Assembly: GCA_938014945.1 (NCBI GenBank)
Contig: CALLQH010000284.1
Span: forward strand, 1 to 7,962
Reading direction: 5' to 3'
Source: an uncultured bacterium
Lineage (GTDB): Bacteria; Pseudomonadota; Alphaproteobacteria; SP197
DNA length: 7,962 nucleotides
Both the position numbers and the translations under genes were made by a program. Below the pieces are notes generated by a model. The model ran no database searches, was not told the origin of the DNA, and worked only from the letters and a program-made list of their open reading frames with translations. Shown here in pieces: positions 6,594 through 7,962 of the stretch (its first letter is position 1; each line of letters starts with the position of its first letter).

Positions 6594-7603
6594 TGAGCGT
6601 GTTCCGCATCCCTGCCTCCCTCCCGCGACTGGCTGCCGCGGTGCTGGCCTGCGCGCTCGCGCAGCCCGCCGGGGCGGATTACGCGGCAGGCGTCGCCGCC
6701 TATACCGCCGGCGACTATGCGGCGGCCATTGCCGAGTGGCGGCCAGAAGCTGAGGCCGGCGATGCACCCAGCCAGTACGGCATGGGTCTCATCTACGAAA
6801 GCGGGCGCGGCGTCGGCCGCGACTACAGCCAGGCGGCCCACTGGTATCACCTGGCCGCCGAACAGGGGCATCCCGGCGCCCAGTTCAACCTGGGCCACCT
6901 CTATCGCCTGGGCAGCGGTGTTCCCCCGGACATGGCGCAGGCAGTGCACTGGTGGCGCGAAGCGGCCGAGCAGGATCTGGCGCAGGCCCAGCTTGCCCTG
7001 GGTGTCGCCTATCAGCGCGGCGACGGCGTCACCGCCGATTCCGTGGCGGCGTTCAGCTGGTTTCAGCGCGCCGCCGCCAACGGCAATCCCGCCGCCGAAT
7101 ACGCTCTGGGGGTGGCCTACGAATACGGCGACGGTGTTGCCAGGGATATGGATGAGGCCATCGTGCACTATCAGCTTGCCGCCGCGGCAGGGATCGAACC
7201 GGCGATCACGCGCCTGGGCTCCCTCACCTTCCCGCCGACCGAGGACGAGCCGCCGTCGCCGCCCAAGGAGGACGAGGTCGTTGCCGCAACGGCGACGACA
7301 CAACAGCCGCCGACCGAGGAATCCGACGAGGGAGCTGCCGTCGTCGCAGTCGATCCCCGCTATATCCAGATCGCGGCCTATGTCGATGCCGGACGCGCCG
7401 AGCGGGCCTGGGAACAGCTTGCCGGCAAACACCCCGATCTGCTGGGCGGTCTGCCCCACAGGGTTCTCACGGTCGACCTGGGGGGCGATACCGGCGTCGT
7501 CTATCGCCTGCAGGCAGGGCCGATGCCCGATGCCCTGGAGGCGGAATCGATCTGCAACCTGCTGAAGGCGCAGAACACCGACTGTTTTCTGGTCAAGCCC
7601 TGA
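6593..7603 (+). CDS. Exported Sel1-repeat protein with C-terminal SPOR domain
   Basis: A 336-residue envelope protein. Its ATG overlaps the cyclase stop (TGATG) and no ribosome site is seen, so translation is probably coupled to the cyclase. A signal peptide spans residues 1-28, with likely cleavage after AGA before Asp29. Cys20 sits in a poor lipobox (VLAC), so a lipoprotein is less likely. After a TPR-like half repeat (29-56) there are four 36-residue Sel1 repeats (57-92, 93-128, 129-164, 165-200) with typical LGxxYxxGxGV cores. An acidic Pro/Thr/Glu-rich linker (about 213-245) follows, then a SPOR domain (about 255-336). SPOR domains bind denuded glycan strands of septal peptidoglycan, and Sel1 repeats mediate protein contacts, so the protein probably scaffolds a partner at the cell wall or division site in the periplasm. 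Cys321 and Cys331 in SPOR could form a disulfide. The partner is unknown. Confidence 0.88.
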   Translation: MSVFRIPASLPRLAAAVLACALAQPAGADYAAGVAAYTAGDYAAAIAEWRPEAEAGDAPSQYGMGLIYESGRGVGRDYSQAAHWYHLAAEQGHPGAQFNLGHLYRLGSGVPPDMAQAVHWWREAAEQDLAQAQLALGVAYQRGDGVTADSVAAFSWFQRAAANGNPAAEYALGVAYEYGDGVARDMDEAIVHYQLAAAAGIEPAITRLGSLTFPPTEDEPPSPPKEDEVVAATATTQQPPTEESDEGAAVVAVDPRYIQIAAYVDAGRAERAWEQLAGKHPDLLGGLPHRVLTVDLGGDTGVVYRLQAGPMPDALEAESICNLLKAQNTDCFLVKP

Positions 7604-7621
7604 AGCAGGTGCGGGCCTCGC

Positions 7622-7962
7622 TCAGAAGGGGTCGCAAGCGCCGCAGTATTCGATGGGCAGCGCGCGCGACAGCCAGCCGATCCCGGCCTGGCTACCCTGC
7701 ATGCCTTCGGAAATGTCGGCGACATGGCTGAAACCGGCATCGCGCAGCATCCGCGAGGCCAGGGACGAGCGCCCGCCGGTGGCGCAGATCAGTGCGACGG
7801 GACGGTCACGATCGCCACCGACCGCCGCCAGCACCTGTTCGGTAAAATCGTCGTTGGGCACGGCCCAGATGTTGTAGAGGCTGATGCGCGCGTCGCCGGG
7901 CACAACAGCGGTCTCACGCCATTCGTTCTGCGTGCGCTCATCGACGATCACCAGGTCGCCCT
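7622..7962 (-). CDS. Rhodanese-domain protein (3' part; start lies beyond the window)
   Basis: The frame is open from TGA (7624-7622 on the minus strand) to the right edge, giving about 113 residues. The first visible residues form the strand LVIVDERTQNEW, which belongs inside a rhodanese domain, so the true start lies past base 7962; the GTG at 7951 is internal to that strand. The active-site loop is C-ATGGR-S with the catalytic Cys present, followed by an AGFSHV strand and an EGMQGS...GIGW stretch typical of single-domain rhodaneses. Such proteins move sulfane sulfur from a donor to a thiol or cyanide, though the physiological substrate is usually unknown. The extreme C-terminus carries a CGAC pair, which could be redox-active or metal-binding. 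It converges on the Sel1/SPOR gene with 18 bases between stops and no evident terminator hairpin. Confidence 0.9.
   Translation of the reverse strand, partial: GDLVIVDERTQNEWRETAVVPGDARISLYNIWAVPNDDFTEQVLAAVGGDRDRPVALICATGGRSSLASRMLRDAGFSHVADISEGMQGSQAGIGWLSRALPIEYCGACDPF

Noticed and set aside
6650..6652. Possible lipoprotein cysteine (Cys20) in the Sel1/SPOR protein
   Set aside because: The VLAC context is a poor lipobox and the hydrophobic stretch before it is short; cleavage after AGA at residue 28 fits better.
4449..6767. A 772-codon open frame on the minus strand across the cyclase
   Set aside because: It is rich in Arg, Gln, His and Pro, has no domain, and crosses both the divergent control region and the FIST gene. 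It is a codon-bias artefact opposite the intact cyclase.

Overview
The window is GC-rich (roughly two thirds G+C by eye), densely packed DNA. Several genes overlap by 1 or 4 bases, GTG and TTG starts are used, and the protein families point to an alphaproteobacterium, probably of the Rhodospirillales/Kiloniellales/Rhizobiales breadth. The genus cannot be read from the sequence. I see no mobile element, rRNA, tRNA or CRISPR array; it looks like ordinary chromosomal sequence holding a few uncommon signalling genes.

Layout. (1) Bases 1-2809, plus strand: the 3' part of a class III PLP-dependent aminotransferase, joined by a 4-base overlap to a GT-B glycosyltransferase that has an extra C-terminal helical domain. 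(2) Bases 2825-4731, minus strand: a two-gene operon, transcribed right to left. A free-standing FIST sensory-domain protein comes first, then an LHPP-like class II HAD phosphatase, joined by a TTGA overlap. The HAD gene is convergent with the glycosyltransferase, with only 15 bases between them. (3) Bases 4732-4889: a divergent intergenic region. It holds a good sigma70-like promoter for the FIST operon, placed so that the transcript would begin at the start codon, and a weaker candidate -10 for the plus-strand genes. (4) Bases 4890-7603, plus strand: a CyaC-type adenylate cyclase (six membrane helices with SdhC-like histidines, a 2Fe-2S domain and a class IIIb cyclase domain), overlapping by one base an exported Sel1-repeat/SPOR protein. 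(5) Bases 7622-7962, minus strand: the 3' part of a rhodanese-domain protein, convergent with the Sel1/SPOR gene.

The most interesting locus is the divergent pair at 3592-7603. A membrane cyclase built to sense quinone or redox state and make cAMP sits back to back with a soluble FIST ligand sensor. Downstream in the two operons are a phosphatase of the phosphohistidine/pyrophosphate family and a peptidoglycan-binding envelope protein. The individual domain calls are strong. That these genes act as one signalling unit is inference from their arrangement only. The aminotransferase/glycosyltransferase pair looks like an unrelated metabolic or cell-surface operon whose substrates cannot be read from the sequence.
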